From Paraburkholderia silvatlantica (GTDB lineage Bacteria > Pseudomonadota > Gammaproteobacteria > Burkholderiales > Burkholderiaceae), in NCBI RefSeq assembly GCF_003096715.1, contig NZ_QEOL01000004.1:186001-250000 (forward strand): a stretch of 64,000 bases of DNA, given 5' to 3'. The notes under the pieces were generated by a model. That model saw only the letters and a program-made list of their open reading frames with translations. It made no database searches and was not told the origin of the DNA. This document shows positions 1-8,568 of the stretch, one piece after another. A program made the position numbers and the translations under genes. The stretch's first letter is position 1, and the number at the start of each line of letters is the position of its first letter.

Positions 1-2
1 TG

Positions 3-134
3 CGGCGCGACTATCCGGTCGTGCTCGGCACGCTGTATCTCTTCACGCTGATCGGACTGCTAACCAAGCTGATTTCCGATTTGTGCTACGTGTGGGTCGA
101 TCCCCGCATCCAATTCGAACAACTGGAGCGCTGA
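3..134 (+). CDS. yejB: Peptide ABC transporter permease, C-terminal end (YejB-like)
   Basis: Only the last 43 codons are in the window; the gene starts to the left. The visible tail has one hydrophobic membrane segment followed by the short ending VDPRIQFEQ, typical of DppB/YejB-type permeases, whose final Asp-Pro-Arg motif follows the last transmembrane helix. The stop codon lies one base before the start of the YejE-like permease, so the two are transcribed and probably translated together. The identification rests mainly on this neighbour and on the following double-ATPase gene, which reproduces the yejB-yejE-yejF order. The family imports oligopeptides and peptide antibiotics such as microcin C across the inner membrane. 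Confidence 0.8.
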   Translation, partial: RRDYPVVLGTLYLFTLIGLLTKLISDLCYVWVDPRIQFEQLER

Positions 135-135
135 G

Positions 136-1242
136 TTGAACCGAGTCCGCGTTGGCGCCGAGCCCGAACTGCGTACCGGGAGCGTGCGCGCCTTCAAGTC
201 GCCCACGCCCGCCCGCCGCGTATGGCTGCGCTTCAAGCAGCAGCGTCTTGGCTACTGGAGCCTGATCGTGTTTCTCGTCGCGTTCGCGGCGAGTCTCGCG
301 GGTCCGCTCTGGTGCAACGACAAGCCGCTCGTCGTGCGCTACGACGGGCACCTGTACTTCCCGTTGTTCAAGGACTATCCGGAAACCGCGTTCGGCGGCG
401 ATTTCCCGACGCCCGCCGACTACCTCGATCCGTATATCCGCCACCGCTTCGACGCGCCGGGCAACTTCGCAATCTATCCGCCGAACCCGTACTACTACGA
501 CACGCTCAACTACTTCGCGAAAGTCCCGAACCCCGCGCCGCCGTCGCGCCAGAACTGGCTCGGCACCGACGAGAGCGGCCGTGACCTGTTCGCGCGCCTG
601 CTCTACGGCTTTCGCGTGTCGGTGGAGTTCGCGCTCGTGCTGACCGCCATCGGCACGCTGCTCGGCGTGCTGGCGGGTGCGGTGCAGGGGTACTTCGGCG
701 GCAAGGTCGATATCGTCGGGCAGCGTCTCATCGAGATCTGGAGCTCGCTGCCGGAGCTTTACCTGCTGATTATTTTCGCGGCGATCTTCGAGCCGGGCTT
801 CGTGTTGCTGATCGTGCTGCTTTCGCTGTTCGGCTGGATCGGACTGTCCGACTACGTGCGCGCCGAATTCCTGCGCAACCGCAATCAGGACTACGTGCTC
901 GCCGCGCGCGCGATGGGCCTTTCGAACTGGCAGATCATCTGGCATCACGTGCTGCCCAATAGCCTCACGCCCGTCATTACGTTCCTGCCGTTTCGCATGA
1001 GCGGCGCGATACTCGCACTGACGAGTCTCGACTTCCTGGGACTTGGCGTGCCTGCACCCACGCCGAGCCTCGGCGAGCTGCTCGCGCAGGGCAAGCGCAA
1101 TCTCGACGCATGGTGGATCGCGTTCTCGACCTTCGGCGTGCTGGTGGCGACGCTGCTGCTGCTCACCTTCATCGGCGACGCGCTGCGCAACGCGCTCGAC
1201 ACACGCATTTCCGACGCCATGAAGGCCGGAGGCAACCAGTGA
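136..1242 (+). CDS. yejE: Peptide ABC transporter permease YejE
   Basis: Inner-membrane permease, 368 residues, forming the second half of the channel of a Yej-type peptide importer. The N-terminus carries a cytoplasmic stretch and a first transmembrane helix (around residues 38-56). A periplasmic insert with the family motif NDKPLLVRYDG-like (here NDKPLVVRYDG) and SRQNWLGTDESGRD follows. The binding-protein-dependent permease domain occupies roughly residues 155-360, including the EAA-type loop (RAEFLRNRNQDYVLAARAMG) that contacts the ATPase. The start chosen is TTG at 136, with GGAG nine bases upstream and only one base after the preceding stop. The next gene begins within the last codons, so the three genes form a tight operon. 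Confidence 0.93.
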   Translation: MNRVRVGAEPELRTGSVRAFKSPTPARRVWLRFKQQRLGYWSLIVFLVAFAASLAGPLWCNDKPLVVRYDGHLYFPLFKDYPETAFGGDFPTPADYLDPYIRHRFDAPGNFAIYPPNPYYYDTLNYFAKVPNPAPPSRQNWLGTDESGRDLFARLLYGFRVSVEFALVLTAIGTLLGVLAGAVQGYFGGKVDIVGQRLIEIWSSLPELYLLIIFAAIFEPGFVLLIVLLSLFGWIGLSDYVRAEFLRNRNQDYVLAARAMGLSNWQIIWHHVLPNSLTPVITFLPFRMSGAILALTSLDFLGLGVPAPTPSLGELLAQGKRNLDAWWIAFSTFGVLVATLLLLTFIGDALRNALDTRISDAMKAGGNQ

Positions 1243-2867
1243 GCGGCGTGCCTCAGGACATCGCCACGCCGCTCCTCTCGATCGAGCATTTGAGCGTGCG
1301 TTTTGACGAGACGCTCGCCGTCGACGACGTGACGCTCGCGATCGGGCGCGGCGAGCGCGTGGCGCTCGTCGGCGAGTCGGGTTCGGGCAAGACCGTCACC
1401 GCGCTCGCGGTTCTGCGCCTCTTGCAGGACGCGCAGATCAGCGGAACGATCCGCTTCGACGGCGACGATCTGCTCGCCAAAAGCGAGCGCGCGATGCGCG
1501 GCCTGCGCGGCAGCGACGTCGCGATGATCTTCCAGGAGCCGATGACGGCGCTCAATCCGCTCTACACGATCGGCGAGCAGATCGCGGAGACCATCGTGCT
1601 GCATGACGGCGTGTCGAAGAGAGCGGCCTATGAGCAGGCGGTGGGGTTGCTCGAACGCACGGGCATTGCCGAAGCGCGGCGGCGCGTGTCGAGTTATCCG
1701 CATCAGCTCTCGGGCGGCCAGCGCCAGCGCGTGATGATCGCGATGGCGCTCGCGTGCCGTCCGCGCCTGCTGCTCGCCGACGAGCCGACCACGGCGCTCG
1801 ACGTGACGATTCGCGGCCAGATCGTCGATCTGCTGCTCGAATTGCAGCGCGAGGAGGCGGCGCGCCATCCTGGCGCAGGCATGTCGGTGCTGCTCATCAC
1901 GCACGACCTGAATCTCGTGCGCCGCTTCGCGCAGCGCGTGGCCGTGATGGAGAAGGGCAGGCTCGTGGAGTCAGGCAGCGTCGAGCAGATCTTCGAGGCG
2001 CCGCAACACCCGTACACGCAGCGGCTCATCGCCAGCCGGCCCGAGCGTCACGTGCTGCCCGTGCTGCCGATCGCGCCGGTTCTCCTGCAGGCGAAAGACG
2101 TGATCGTCGACTTCGCAACCAGGCTGCCCGGTTTTCGCGGCTGGTGGCAGAAGGGGCGCTATCGCGCCGTGAACGACGCGAACATTGCGGTGCGGCAGGG
2201 CGAAACGCTTGGCATCGTCGGCGAGTCCGGATCGGGCAAGACGACGCTGGCAATGGCGATGCTGGGATTGCAGCGAACCGCAGGCGGTGTCGTCGAGTTC
2301 CAGGGGCGGCCGATCGCGAGCTATCAGGGGCGCGAGAGGCTGTCGTTGCGCTCGCATCTGCAGGTTGTCTTTCAGGATCCGTTCAGTTCGCTTTCTCCGC
2401 GCCAGACCATCGAGCGCATCGTGGGGGAGGGGCTCGTGCTGCATCGGCCCGATCTTTCCACCGAGGAGCGGCGCAAGCGCGTTGTCGGCGTGCTGCGCGA
2501 AGTGGGCCTCGATCGCACTGCTTTGCAACGATACCCGCACGAGTTTTCGGGCGGCCAGCGCCAGCGTATCGCCATTGCGCGCACGCTGGTCCTTGAGCCG
2601 CGCGTGATCGTGCTCGACGAACCGACCAGTGCGCTCGACGTGTCGATCCAGCAACAGGTGTTGAGATTGTTGACGGATCTGCAACGCAAGTACAACCTGG
2701 GCTACGTGTTCATCAGCCACGACCTGGAAGTGATCGGTGCGATGGCGCACCGGATCGTGGTGATGCAGAACGGGGCGATCGTCGAGTCCGGCGAGGTCTC
2801 GAATATCTTCGATAGACCGGCCCATCCTTACACCCGAAAATTGTTGAAAGCCGCGTTCGATCGCTAG
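1239..2867 (+). CDS. yejF: Peptide ABC transporter ATP-binding protein YejF (two ATPase domains)
   Basis: Energises the Yej peptide importer. At 542 residues it holds two complete nucleotide-binding domains in one chain. The first has Walker A GESGSGKT (residues 45-52), signature LSGGQRQR and Walker B LLLADEP. The second has Walker A from about residue 328, signature FSGGQRQR and Walker B VIVLDEP. Each is followed by the C-terminal extension typical of oligopeptide transporters (HPYTQRL and HPYTRKLL). The start is taken as GTG at 1239, overlapping the end of yejE by four bases (GTGA). An upstream in-frame extension to 1110 lies inside yejE and is not credible. No periplasmic binding protein gene is in the window; it would be expected to the left. 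Confidence 0.94.
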   Translation: MSGVPQDIATPLLSIEHLSVRFDETLAVDDVTLAIGRGERVALVGESGSGKTVTALAVLRLLQDAQISGTIRFDGDDLLAKSERAMRGLRGSDVAMIFQEPMTALNPLYTIGEQIAETIVLHDGVSKRAAYEQAVGLLERTGIAEARRRVSSYPHQLSGGQRQRVMIAMALACRPRLLLADEPTTALDVTIRGQIVDLLLELQREEAARHPGAGMSVLLITHDLNLVRRFAQRVAVMEKGRLVESGSVEQIFEAPQHPYTQRLIASRPERHVLPVLPIAPVLLQAKDVIVDFATRLPGFRGWWQKGRYRAVNDANIAVRQGETLGIVGESGSGKTTLAMAMLGLQRTAGGVVEFQGRPIASYQGRERLSLRSHLQVVFQDPFSSLSPRQTIERIVGEGLVLHRPDLSTEERRKRVVGVLREVGLDRTALQRYPHEFSGGQRQRIAIARTLVLEPRVIVLDEPTSALDVSIQQQVLRLLTDLQRKYNLGYVFISHDLEVIGAMAHRIVVMQNGAIVESGEVSNIFDRPAHPYTRKLLKAAFDR

Positions 2868-2901
2868 GCTTTGGCGGAACTTTAGGGCGAATTTCGGTGA
2901 A

Positions 2902-2920
2902 ATTCACCAATGAGGTGAAT
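2902..2920. promoter_or_regulatory. Short inverted repeat upstream of the NlpC/P60 gene
   Basis: ATTCACC and GGTGAAT form perfect 7-bp arms around a 5-bp spacer, 34 bases after the yejF stop and about 27 bases before the -35 box at 2947. There is no T run, so it is not an obvious terminator. It could be an operator. Confidence 0.35.
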
Positions 2921-2946
2921 GTCGCGATTGAATTTTTCTATTTGTT

Positions 2947-2975
2947 TTGACACACAAATACTTACTGGCTAGTAT
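2947..2975 (+). promoter_or_regulatory. Sigma-70 type promoter for the NlpC/P60 gene
   Basis: A consensus -35 TTGACA (2947-2952) and a -10 TAGTAT (2970-2975) are separated by exactly 17 bases. The start codon of the hydrolase is about 50 bases downstream. This is one of the best promoter matches in the window. Confidence 0.75.
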
Positions 2976-3027
2976 CGTCCAAACTTTTCTACTAACTCCC
3001 TGATTTACGGGCAATTTCTACCGACCA

Positions 3028-3726
3028 ATGCAGCACCGATACCTGACCCAGGCTTGCACGCGCGCCGTCGCCGGGATGTTCATCGGCGTACTGATGGCCG
3101 CAGCTCCCGGCGCGTTCGCCGACGAAGTAAGCAGCTTTAACCAGAATGCCTCATTTTCGCCCAGCAACGCGGCGAATCCGCAGTCCGTCCCCGCAGTTCA
3201 GAACGTACTCCAGAATGCCAATCAGGCGACCCCGGCCCCGGCCGAAGGCGGCGCCAAGGCATTCCTTTCCGGCATGGCCGGTAAAGCCGGCGACGTGGTT
3301 GTCGGCGCACTCAACATGATTGGCGTGCGTTACCGCTGGGGCGGCAACTCGCCCGACTCTGGCCTCGATTGCAGCGGCTTCGTGCGCTACGTGTTCCAGG
3401 ACACGCTCGGCATGTCGCTGCCGCGCCGCGCCGAGGAAATGAGCCGCGTGGGCGAGAAGGTCAGCATGAGCAACCTGAAGCCGGGCGACCTCGTGTTCTT
3501 CAACACGATGCGCCGCACGTTCTCGCACGTCGGCATCTATATTGGCGACAACAAGTTCGTGCATTCGCCGTCCACCGGCAGCACGATCCGCGTCGACGAC
3601 CTCGACGACGGCTATTGGGAAAAGCGCTTCACGGGCGCGCGCCGCGTCGAAACGTCGTTCACGCCGGACCAGCAGCAAAGCCTCAAGCGCGTGAGCGCAC
3701 AGTTCGACGGCAACGGCGGCAACTGA
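3028..3726 (+). CDS. Secreted NlpC/P60 (C40) peptidoglycan peptidase
   Basis: Cell-wall hydrolase of 232 residues expected to cleave peptide stems of peptidoglycan in the periplasm. A signal peptide covers about residues 1-31 (hydrophobic GMFIGVLMAAAPG, then AFA-DE). A low-complexity Asn/Pro/Ala linker runs to about residue 78. The NlpC/P60 domain follows, with catalytic Cys115 in LDCSGFVRY, His167 in FSHVGIY and a third polar residue near His179. A short tail rich in Gln and Asn ends the protein. It is a single gene, with its own promoter upstream and an intrinsic terminator directly after it. Similar single-domain enzymes in E. coli (Spr/MepS) are lipoproteins; here no lipobox Cys is evident at the cleavage site. 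Confidence 0.93.
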   Translation: MQHRYLTQACTRAVAGMFIGVLMAAAPGAFADEVSSFNQNASFSPSNAANPQSVPAVQNVLQNANQATPAPAEGGAKAFLSGMAGKAGDVVVGALNMIGVRYRWGGNSPDSGLDCSGFVRYVFQDTLGMSLPRRAEEMSRVGEKVSMSNLKPGDLVFFNTMRRTFSHVGIYIGDNKFVHSPSTGSTIRVDDLDDGYWEKRFTGARRVETSFTPDQQQSLKRVSAQFDGNGGN

Positions 3727-3745
3727 TCGAGGTTCTGTCGTGAAC

Positions 3746-3778
3746 AAAAAAACCTGCTTCTTGCGAAGCAGGTTTTTT
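3746..3778. terminator. Bidirectional intrinsic terminator
   Basis: A hairpin with arms AAAACCTGCTTC and GAAGCAGGTTTT around a TTGC loop is flanked by A and T runs. It can stop the NlpC/P60 transcript from the left and the convergent patatin gene from the right. Confidence 0.9.
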
Positions 3779-3815
3779 GCGTTTGTGCGCCCGCCAAAAG
3801 GGGCAGGTCGGGCGC

Positions 3816-4760
3816 TCAGGCCGTCAGGCGCGCCGAGGCGAGCTTGCGCTCGAGTTCCGGCATGATGCGCGCCGCCGCTTCCTCGCCCGCGAGAATCGCC
3901 GCGTTGCGCTGCGTGAAGTCGCTGCTCGACATCGCGTTGAGGTTCGGGCGGATCACGACGTCGGCGTACTTGTCGAGCTCATAGGTCTTGATCGTCTGGC
4001 CCATGATCGTGAAGGTTTGCATCAGCACGTCGAACTGGCTCAGCGTCGAGGCCGTTTCGGGGCGCGCCGAGATATCCACGGCGATCACGAAGTCCGCGCC
4101 CATCCTGCGTGCGAACGAGGCCGGCACCGGGCTCACGAGGCCGCCGTCCACGTATTCATGGCCCGCGATCTTCACGGGCTCGAAAATCGACGGAATGCTG
4201 CACGACGCGCGAACGGCGGTGCCCGTGTTGCCGCGCTGGAACAGGATGGGCTGGCCGGTGCGCAGGTCGGTCGCGACGACGCCGAGCGGCTTCGCCATCT
4301 TCTCGATGGGCCGGTCGTGCAGCGTGGTGTTCAGATAGTTCTGCAGCGCCACGCCTTGCAGGAGGCCGCGCGTGCGAAAAGGCATCGCCCAGTCGCTGAT
4401 CGAGGCTTCGTCCATCGTCAACGCGAGCTTGTTGAGCGCGAAACCGTTCATGCCCGAGGCGTAAAGCGCCGCGACGACCGAGCCGGCGCTCGTCCCGACC
4501 ACGAAGTCGACTTGCACGTTGCGCGCCTCGAGCCCCTTGATCACGCCGATGTGCGCGAAGCCGCGCGCCGCGCCGCCGCCGAGTGCAAGGCCCACTCTAA
4601 GGGGGCGCGTCGGCCTCGCGCCGGGCGGCGGGGGCGCGGTGGTGACGGGTGGCGGGACGCTCGCGGTTTGCGTGCCCGCGGTCGTGCAGGCGGCAAGGAC
4701 GGTGGAAGCGGCCGCAAGCGCAAAGTGCCGGCGGTTCAACGAGGGCGATGACTGCTTCAA
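3816..4760 (-). CDS. Patatin-like phospholipase, predicted Tat lipoprotein (RssA-like)
   Basis: A lipid acyl hydrolase of the patatin family, about 314 residues from the chosen start. The serine hydrolase motif GTSAGS (GxSxG), the oxyanion-hole glycine stretch GLALGGGAARG and the catalytic Asp motif VDGGLVSPVP are all visible. The start chosen is TTG at 4760, preceded by GGAG at a good distance. It places a signal at the very N-terminus: twin Arg (NRRHF), a hydrophobic stretch and a lipobox ending LAAC. A longer reading from 4871 adds an Arg-rich stretch that would bury the signal. The protein is therefore probably exported folded and lipid-anchored, although cytosolic RssA homologues lack this signal. 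Confidence 0.85.
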   Translation of the reverse strand: MKQSSPSLNRRHFALAAASTVLAACTTAGTQTASVPPPVTTAPPPPGARPTRPLRVGLALGGGAARGFAHIGVIKGLEARNVQVDFVVGTSAGSVVAALYASGMNGFALNKLALTMDEASISDWAMPFRTRGLLQGVALQNYLNTTLHDRPIEKMAKPLGVVATDLRTGQPILFQRGNTGTAVRASCSIPSIFEPVKIAGHEYVDGGLVSPVPASFARRMGADFVIAVDISARPETASTLSQFDVLMQTFTIMGQTIKTYELDKYADVVIRPNLNAMSSSDFTQRNAAILAGEEAAARIMPELERKLASARLTA

Positions 4761-4999
4761 GAAGGTTCTCCATGCGGTCCGCGGGCGTGTCCGGCAAGGA
4801 ACGACGCGGTACCCCGGTCTCTCTCGCGCGCGGGCGGCCGAATACCGGTGTTTGCGCGCGCGACGCCGCATCGTAGTGGCGGCGCGCCGACATCATAAGG
4901 CAAAGCGCGGCCGGTTTAGCAGGCGTGCATGTAACGCGATGTGTCCGCGATGTGACGGCAGATGACAAAGCGCCAGACGGCTTGCGCTCGCGGTGACGT

Positions 5000-5049
5000 C
5001 TGCAGGAGAGGCCCGGGGCGCCAGCGCGCCCCCCGGGCCTCTCCTGCAG
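5000..5049. repeat. Large perfect inverted repeat upstream of gltX
   Basis: Arms at 5000-5018 and 5031-5049 pair perfectly over 19 bp, with a 12-base centre that can pair further by two bases. There is no T run on either side. It ends about 22 bases before a TATAAT box. Confidence 0.85.
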
Positions 5050-5070
5050 GCCGAAGCGGTGCATGGCGGG

Positions 5071-5076
5071 TATAAT
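5071..5076 (+). promoter_or_regulatory. Probable -10 box of the gltX promoter
   Basis: A perfect TATAAT lies about 170 bases before the gltX start. The -35 region would fall at the right foot of the large hairpin and is not a clear match. Confidence 0.5.
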
Positions 5077-5245
5077 CCCGTCTCTAATTTTCCGGATTCC
5101 CGTTCGTATGCGCGAGGCTGCGCCCCCGGCGCTTGCGCGCCAGCCGCGCGGGCCGAACGCGCCGCGAACCCTGGCCATCCGCCGCCGTCGCCGCTTTTAT
5201 GGCCAGCGCCGCACGCGGGATGGCATCGCCTTCGAGTAATCGCCC

Positions 5246-6667
5246 ATGACTACCTCTGTCGTCCGTACCCGCTTCGCGCCGAGCCCGACCGGCTTCATCC
5301 ACCTCGGCAACATCCGCTCCGCGCTTTATCCGTGGGCGTTCGCGCGCCACAACAAGGGCGTCTTCGTGCTGCGCATCGAAGACACCGACCTGGAGCGTTC
5401 GACGTCGGAATCGGTCGATGCGATCCTCGAAGGCATGGCATGGCTCGGCCTGGATTTCGACGAAGGTCCGTTCTACCAGATGCAGCGCATGGACCGGTAT
5501 CGCGAAGTGCTCGGGCAGATGCAGGAACAGGGCCTCGTGTACCCGTGCTACATGTCGACCGAGGAGCTCGACGCGCTGCGCGAGCGCCAGCGCGCCGCCG
5601 GCGAGAAGCCGCGTTACGACGGCACGTGGCGCCCGGAGCCGGGCAAGGTGCTGCCCACGCCGCCGGCGGGCGTGCAGCCGGTGCTGCGCTTTCGCAACCC
5701 GCTCACGGGCGTGGTGGCATGGGACGACGCCGTCAAGGGCCGCGTGGAGATCTCGAACGAAGAGCTCGACGACCTCGTGATCGCGCGCCCGGACGGCACG
5801 CCGACCTACAACTTCTGCGTGGTCGTGGACGACCTCGACATGAAGATCACGCACGTGATTCGCGGCGACGACCACGTGAATAACACGCCGCGCCAGATCA
5901 ACATCCTGCGCGCGCTCGGCGGCGAGCCGCCGGTCTACGCGCACCTGCCTACCGTGCTCAATGAGCAGGGCGAAAAGATGAGCAAACGCCACGGCGCGAT
6001 GAGCGTAATGGGCTATCGCGACGCAGGCTATCTGCCGGAAGCGGTACTCAACTATCTCGCGCGTCTGGGCTGGTCGCACGGCGACGCCGAAGTGTTCACG
6101 TGCGAGCAGTTCGTGGAGTGGTTCGATCTCGAGCATCTCGGCAAGTCGCCTGCGCAGTACGACCATAACAAGCTCAACTGGCTCAACAACCACTACCTGA
6201 AGGAAGTGGACAATGCGCGCCTCGCCGAGCTCTCGAAACCGTTCTTCGCCGTGCTCGGCGTGGACGAGGCGGCGCTCGCCAGGGGCCCGTCGCTCGAAGG
6301 CGTGGTCGCGCTCTTCAAGGACCGTGCGAACACGATCAAGGAGATTGCCGAGAGCGCGATGATGTTCTACCGCGAGCCGCAGCCGGAAGCCGAAGCACTC
6401 GCACAGCACATTACCGAAACGGTGCGCCCCGCGCTCGCTGATCTCGCCGCCGCGCTCAAGGGCGCCGAGTGGACGAAGGAGGGCGTCTCGGCTGCGCTCA
6501 AGGCCACGCTCGCCACGCACAAGCTCAAGATGCCGCAACTCGCGATGCCGGCGCGCTTGCTCGTGGCGGGTACGATGCATACGCCGTCGGTCGATGCGGT
6601 GCTCGTGCTGTTCGGCCGCGATGCGGTGGTGAGCCGCATCGAGAAGGGTATTTCGGCTGCAAGGTAA
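5246..6667 (+). CDS. gltX: Glutamate--tRNA ligase
   Basis: Charges tRNA(Glu) with glutamate. Full length at 473 residues. The class I signature region is [11 protein letters not shown] (residues 12-22, the HIGH equivalent), and the second signature KMSKR lies near residue 243. The N-terminal Rossmann domain, the connective domain with [13 protein letters not shown] and the C-terminal anticodon-binding helical domain are all present. The ATG at 5246 directly precedes the conserved [16 protein letters not shown] tRNA cluster that includes three copies of its own substrate tRNA(Glu) follows about 240 bases downstream under a separate promoter. Confidence 0.98.
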   Translation: MTTSVVRTRFAPSPTGFIHLGNIRSALYPWAFARHNKGVFVLRIEDTDLERSTSESVDAILEGMAWLGLDFDEGPFYQMQRMDRYREVLGQMQEQGLVYPCYMSTEELDALRERQRAAGEKPRYDGTWRPEPGKVLPTPPAGVQPVLRFRNPLTGVVAWDDAVKGRVEISNEELDDLVIARPDGTPTYNFCVVVDDLDMKITHVIRGDDHVNNTPRQINILRALGGEPPVYAHLPTVLNEQGEKMSKRHGAMSVMGYRDAGYLPEAVLNYLARLGWSHGDAEVFTCEQFVEWFDLEHLGKSPAQYDHNKLNWLNNHYLKEVDNARLAELSKPFFAVLGVDEAALARGPSLEGVVALFKDRANTIKEIAESAMMFYREPQPEAEALAQHITETVRPALADLAAALKGAEWTKEGVSAALKATLATHKLKMPQLAMPARLLVAGTMHTPSVDAVLVLFGRDAVVSRIEKGISAAR

Positions 6668-6855
6668 AATATTTGAAGAATTTTTCGCCCGGACCCTAGC
6701 GCCTGGGTGACAGTTCTTGTAGTATTCGGGCTCCGTTGAATACGGAGCGCGAGATAGCGGCAAATAAGCGGCAAATCTCACGCAAAGAGCCGCAGAATCG
6801 GGCAACGATGTTTCAAGGAAACCTCGAAGCGCTTCAAAAAACGATTCAAAAGCTC

Positions 6856-6884
6856 TTGACGAAAGCGAAATTGCTGTTTAAAAT
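6856..6884 (+). promoter_or_regulatory. Promoter of the tRNA cluster
   Basis: TTGACG (6856-6861) and TAAAAT (6879-6884) are spaced by 17 bases, and a GC-containing discriminator follows. The first mature tRNA base is 18 bases after the -10 box. This layout is typical of stable RNA promoters. Confidence 0.8.
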
Positions 6885-6902
6885 CTCGCTTCTGTTCTGC
6901 AA

Positions 6903-6978
<76 letters not shown>

Positions 6979-7031
6979 ACAGAGCACGTAGTAAGCAGTG
7001 GTGTGGTAAAGGCATTATCTGAAAAGATCAT

Positions 7032-7107
7032 GTCCCCTTCGTCTAGAGGCCTAGGACATCACCCTTTCACGGTGAGTACAGGGGTTCGAATCCCCTAGGG
7101 GACGCCA
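7032..7107 (+). tRNA. tRNA-Glu (TTC), copy 1
   Basis: A 76-base cloverleaf with acceptor GTCCCCT pairing to AGGGGAC, anticodon TTC in loop CTTTCAC, T-arm GGTTCGAATCC and an encoded CCA. Confidence 0.96.
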
Positions 7108-7182
7108 GACATGAGCGTCGTCGATGAGATTGGCGAGGCATCAGGTGGAAATCAACCGACATCCATCTGACTGTGTCGAACT

Positions 7183-7259
7183 GGAGCGGTAGTTCAGTCG
7201 GTTAGAATACCGGCCTGTCACGCCGGGGGTCGCGGGTTCGAGTCCCGTCCGCTCCGCCA
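7183..7259 (+). tRNA. tRNA-Asp (GTC), copy 1
   Basis: A 77-base cloverleaf with acceptor GGAGCGG pairing to CCGCTCC, anticodon GTC in loop CTGTCAC, T-arm GGTTCGAGTCC and an encoded CCA. Confidence 0.96.
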
Positions 7260-7264
7260 GATCG

Positions 7265-7295
7265 AGCCCGTTCAGAAGCTGTGAGCGGGCTTTTT
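7265..7295 (+). terminator. Possible internal terminator or processing hairpin in the tRNA cluster
   Basis: AGCCCG (7265-7270) pairs with CGGGCT (7286-7291) and is followed by five T. The stem is short with a 15-base loop, so read-through to the next Glu-Asp pair is likely. Confidence 0.5.
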
Positions 7296-7330
7296 AGTTA
7301 AAGTGACGATTACAGGCGCAAGCCCGTGTT

Positions 7331-7406
7331 GTCCCCTTCGTCTAGAGGCCTAGGACATCACCCTTTCACGGTGAGTACAGGGGTTCGAATCCCCTAGGGG
7401 ACGCCA
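7331..7406 (+). tRNA. tRNA-Glu (TTC), copy 2
   Basis: Identical to copy 1 over its 76 bases, with encoded CCA. It begins the first unit of a tandem duplication of about 340 bp. Confidence 0.96.
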
Positions 7407-7513
7407 GATAAAATGCGGCGCCAAGGAAGTAACACTGCGAAGTAGCACTGCGAGCAGTGTGGCGACGCCGCCAGCGGGAATCGACCGACGCCCGCCGGTG
7501 TGAGCAGCAAGCT

Positions 7514-7590
7514 GGAGCGGTAGTTCAGTCGGTTAGAATACCGGCCTGTCACGCCGGGGGTCGCGGGTTCGAGTCCCGTCCGCTCCGCCA
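7514..7590 (+). tRNA. tRNA-Asp (GTC), copy 2
   Basis: Identical to copy 1 over its 77 bases, with encoded CCA. The spacer before it is nearly the same as that before copy 3. Confidence 0.96.
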
Positions 7591-7672
7591 GATTCGAAGC
7601 GGTTGCGCAGTTGCTTCGGTAATTGCGAGCCGCTGCAGTTCAAAGGTGTAGGCCAGTGCTTATGCCCGTGTT

Positions 7673-7748
7673 GTCCCCTTCGTCTAGAGGCCTAGGACAT
7701 CACCCTTTCACGGTGAGTACAGGGGTTCGAATCCCCTAGGGGACGCCA
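7673..7748 (+). tRNA. tRNA-Glu (TTC), copy 3
   Basis: Identical to the other two copies over 76 bases, with anticodon TTC and encoded CCA. Confidence 0.96.
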
Positions 7749-7844
7749 GATCAAAATGCGGCGCCAAAGAAGAAATAGCACTGCGAGCAGTGTGGCGACG
7801 CCGCCAGCGGGAATCGACCGACGCCCGCCGGTGAGCAGCAAGCT

Positions 7845-7921
7845 GGAGCGGTAGTTCAGTCGGTTAGAATACCGGCCTGTCACGCCGGGGGTCGCGGGTT
7901 CGAGTCCCGTCCGCTCCGCCA
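7845..7921 (+). tRNA. tRNA-Asp (GTC), copy 3
   Basis: Identical to the other copies over 77 bases. It is the last gene of the cluster, six bases before a strong terminator. Confidence 0.96.
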
Positions 7922-7926
7922 GAACG

Positions 7927-7957
7927 AAGCCCGTTGGATACGTCCAACGGGCTTTTT
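7927..7957 (+). terminator. Intrinsic terminator of the tRNA cluster
   Basis: AAGCCCGTTGGA pairs with TCCAACGGGCTT around a four-base TACG loop, and a T run follows. It ends the stable RNA transcript. Confidence 0.93.
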
Positions 7958-8087
7958 CTTTTCCGCAGACGTTTCTCACGCTTGCACCCCCAACTTTCGT
8001 TTCGTTTGCCGTACGGACAATCTGCGATTGCCTGCGGCCGCGCGTTATCGTAGCGTTGTCGAAACCTGGTTTCCTCGCTTGCCGACA

Positions 8088-8552
8088 ATGTTCGCACCGA
8101 ACGACATTCCGTCGCCGTTTCAGTTGCGCCGCGCCACCATGGACGATTTCGAGTTCGCGGAGACGCTCACGCGCAACAACATGGGTGGCTACTATCTGCG
8201 GCATCACCTCGTCTGGCGCGGCGATCTCTTTCTGGCGAGCTATCGCGAGTCGGAGAATTTCATCCTCGAACTCGACGGCGAGGCAATCGGCGTGCTGCGC
8301 GTGACGCAGGAGGGCGACTCGCTGCACATTCGCGACGTGCAGATCGCTCAGGGATATCGAGGCAATGGCGCCGGCACGTTCCTGCTCGACATCTCGCACC
8401 AGTGGGCGCGCGAGCGCGGCCTGCGCGAGCTGCAACTGCGCGTGTTCGTCGACAATCCGGCTGCGCGTCTTTATCTGCGCATGGGTTATCGCGTGGCGGG
8501 TCCGAGGCTCGCCCGCCTCGGCTCGATTCGCCACATGACGCGGCTCGTCTGA
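8088..8552 (+). CDS. GNAT family N-acetyltransferase
   Basis: A probable acetyl-CoA-dependent acetyltransferase of 154 residues; the substrate cannot be told from sequence. The acetyl-CoA binding motif A is visible as IRDVQIAQGYRGNGAGTFLL (Q/RxxGxG/A form), and motif B appears near ARLYLRMGYRVAG. The start chosen is ATG at 8088. An in-frame TTG at 8028 would add 20 residues that do not look like the domain. It stands alone between the tRNA cluster and a convergent AraC-type gene. Like many GNATs of this size it could act on a small molecule or a protein N-terminus. Confidence 0.82.
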   Translation: MFAPNDIPSPFQLRRATMDDFEFAETLTRNNMGGYYLRHHLVWRGDLFLASYRESENFILELDGEAIGVLRVTQEGDSLHIRDVQIAQGYRGNGAGTFLLDISHQWARERGLRELQLRVFVDNPAARLYLRMGYRVAGPRLARLGSIRHMTRLV

Positions 8553-8568
8553 ACCTGGCCGCTCCTGC

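Larger units (their letters stand above)
4761..5245. other. Divergent intergenic region between patatin gene and gltX
   Basis: No convincing gene is present. The region holds promoter sequence for both flanking genes and a very strong hairpin (listed separately). Apparent reading frames here are high-GC artefacts. Confidence 0.7.
7331..7921 (+). repeat. Tandem duplication of a Glu-Asp tRNA unit with its spacer
   Basis: The unit 7331-7590 (tRNA-Glu, spacer, tRNA-Asp) recurs at 7673-7921. The internal spacers share a long near-identical stretch (7408-7513 against 7750-7844), differing by a short deletion and a few bases. The first Glu-Asp pair (7032-7259) has an unrelated spacer. Confidence 0.85.

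Noticed and set aside
4597..5178. Possible protein upstream of the patatin gene on the minus strand
   Set aside because: It overlaps the patatin signal region and the large hairpin, with composition typical of chance frames in GC-rich DNA.
7032..7921. CRISPR-like direct repeats
   Set aside because: The repeated blocks are complete tRNA genes with encoded CCA, and the intervals are not uniform spacers.
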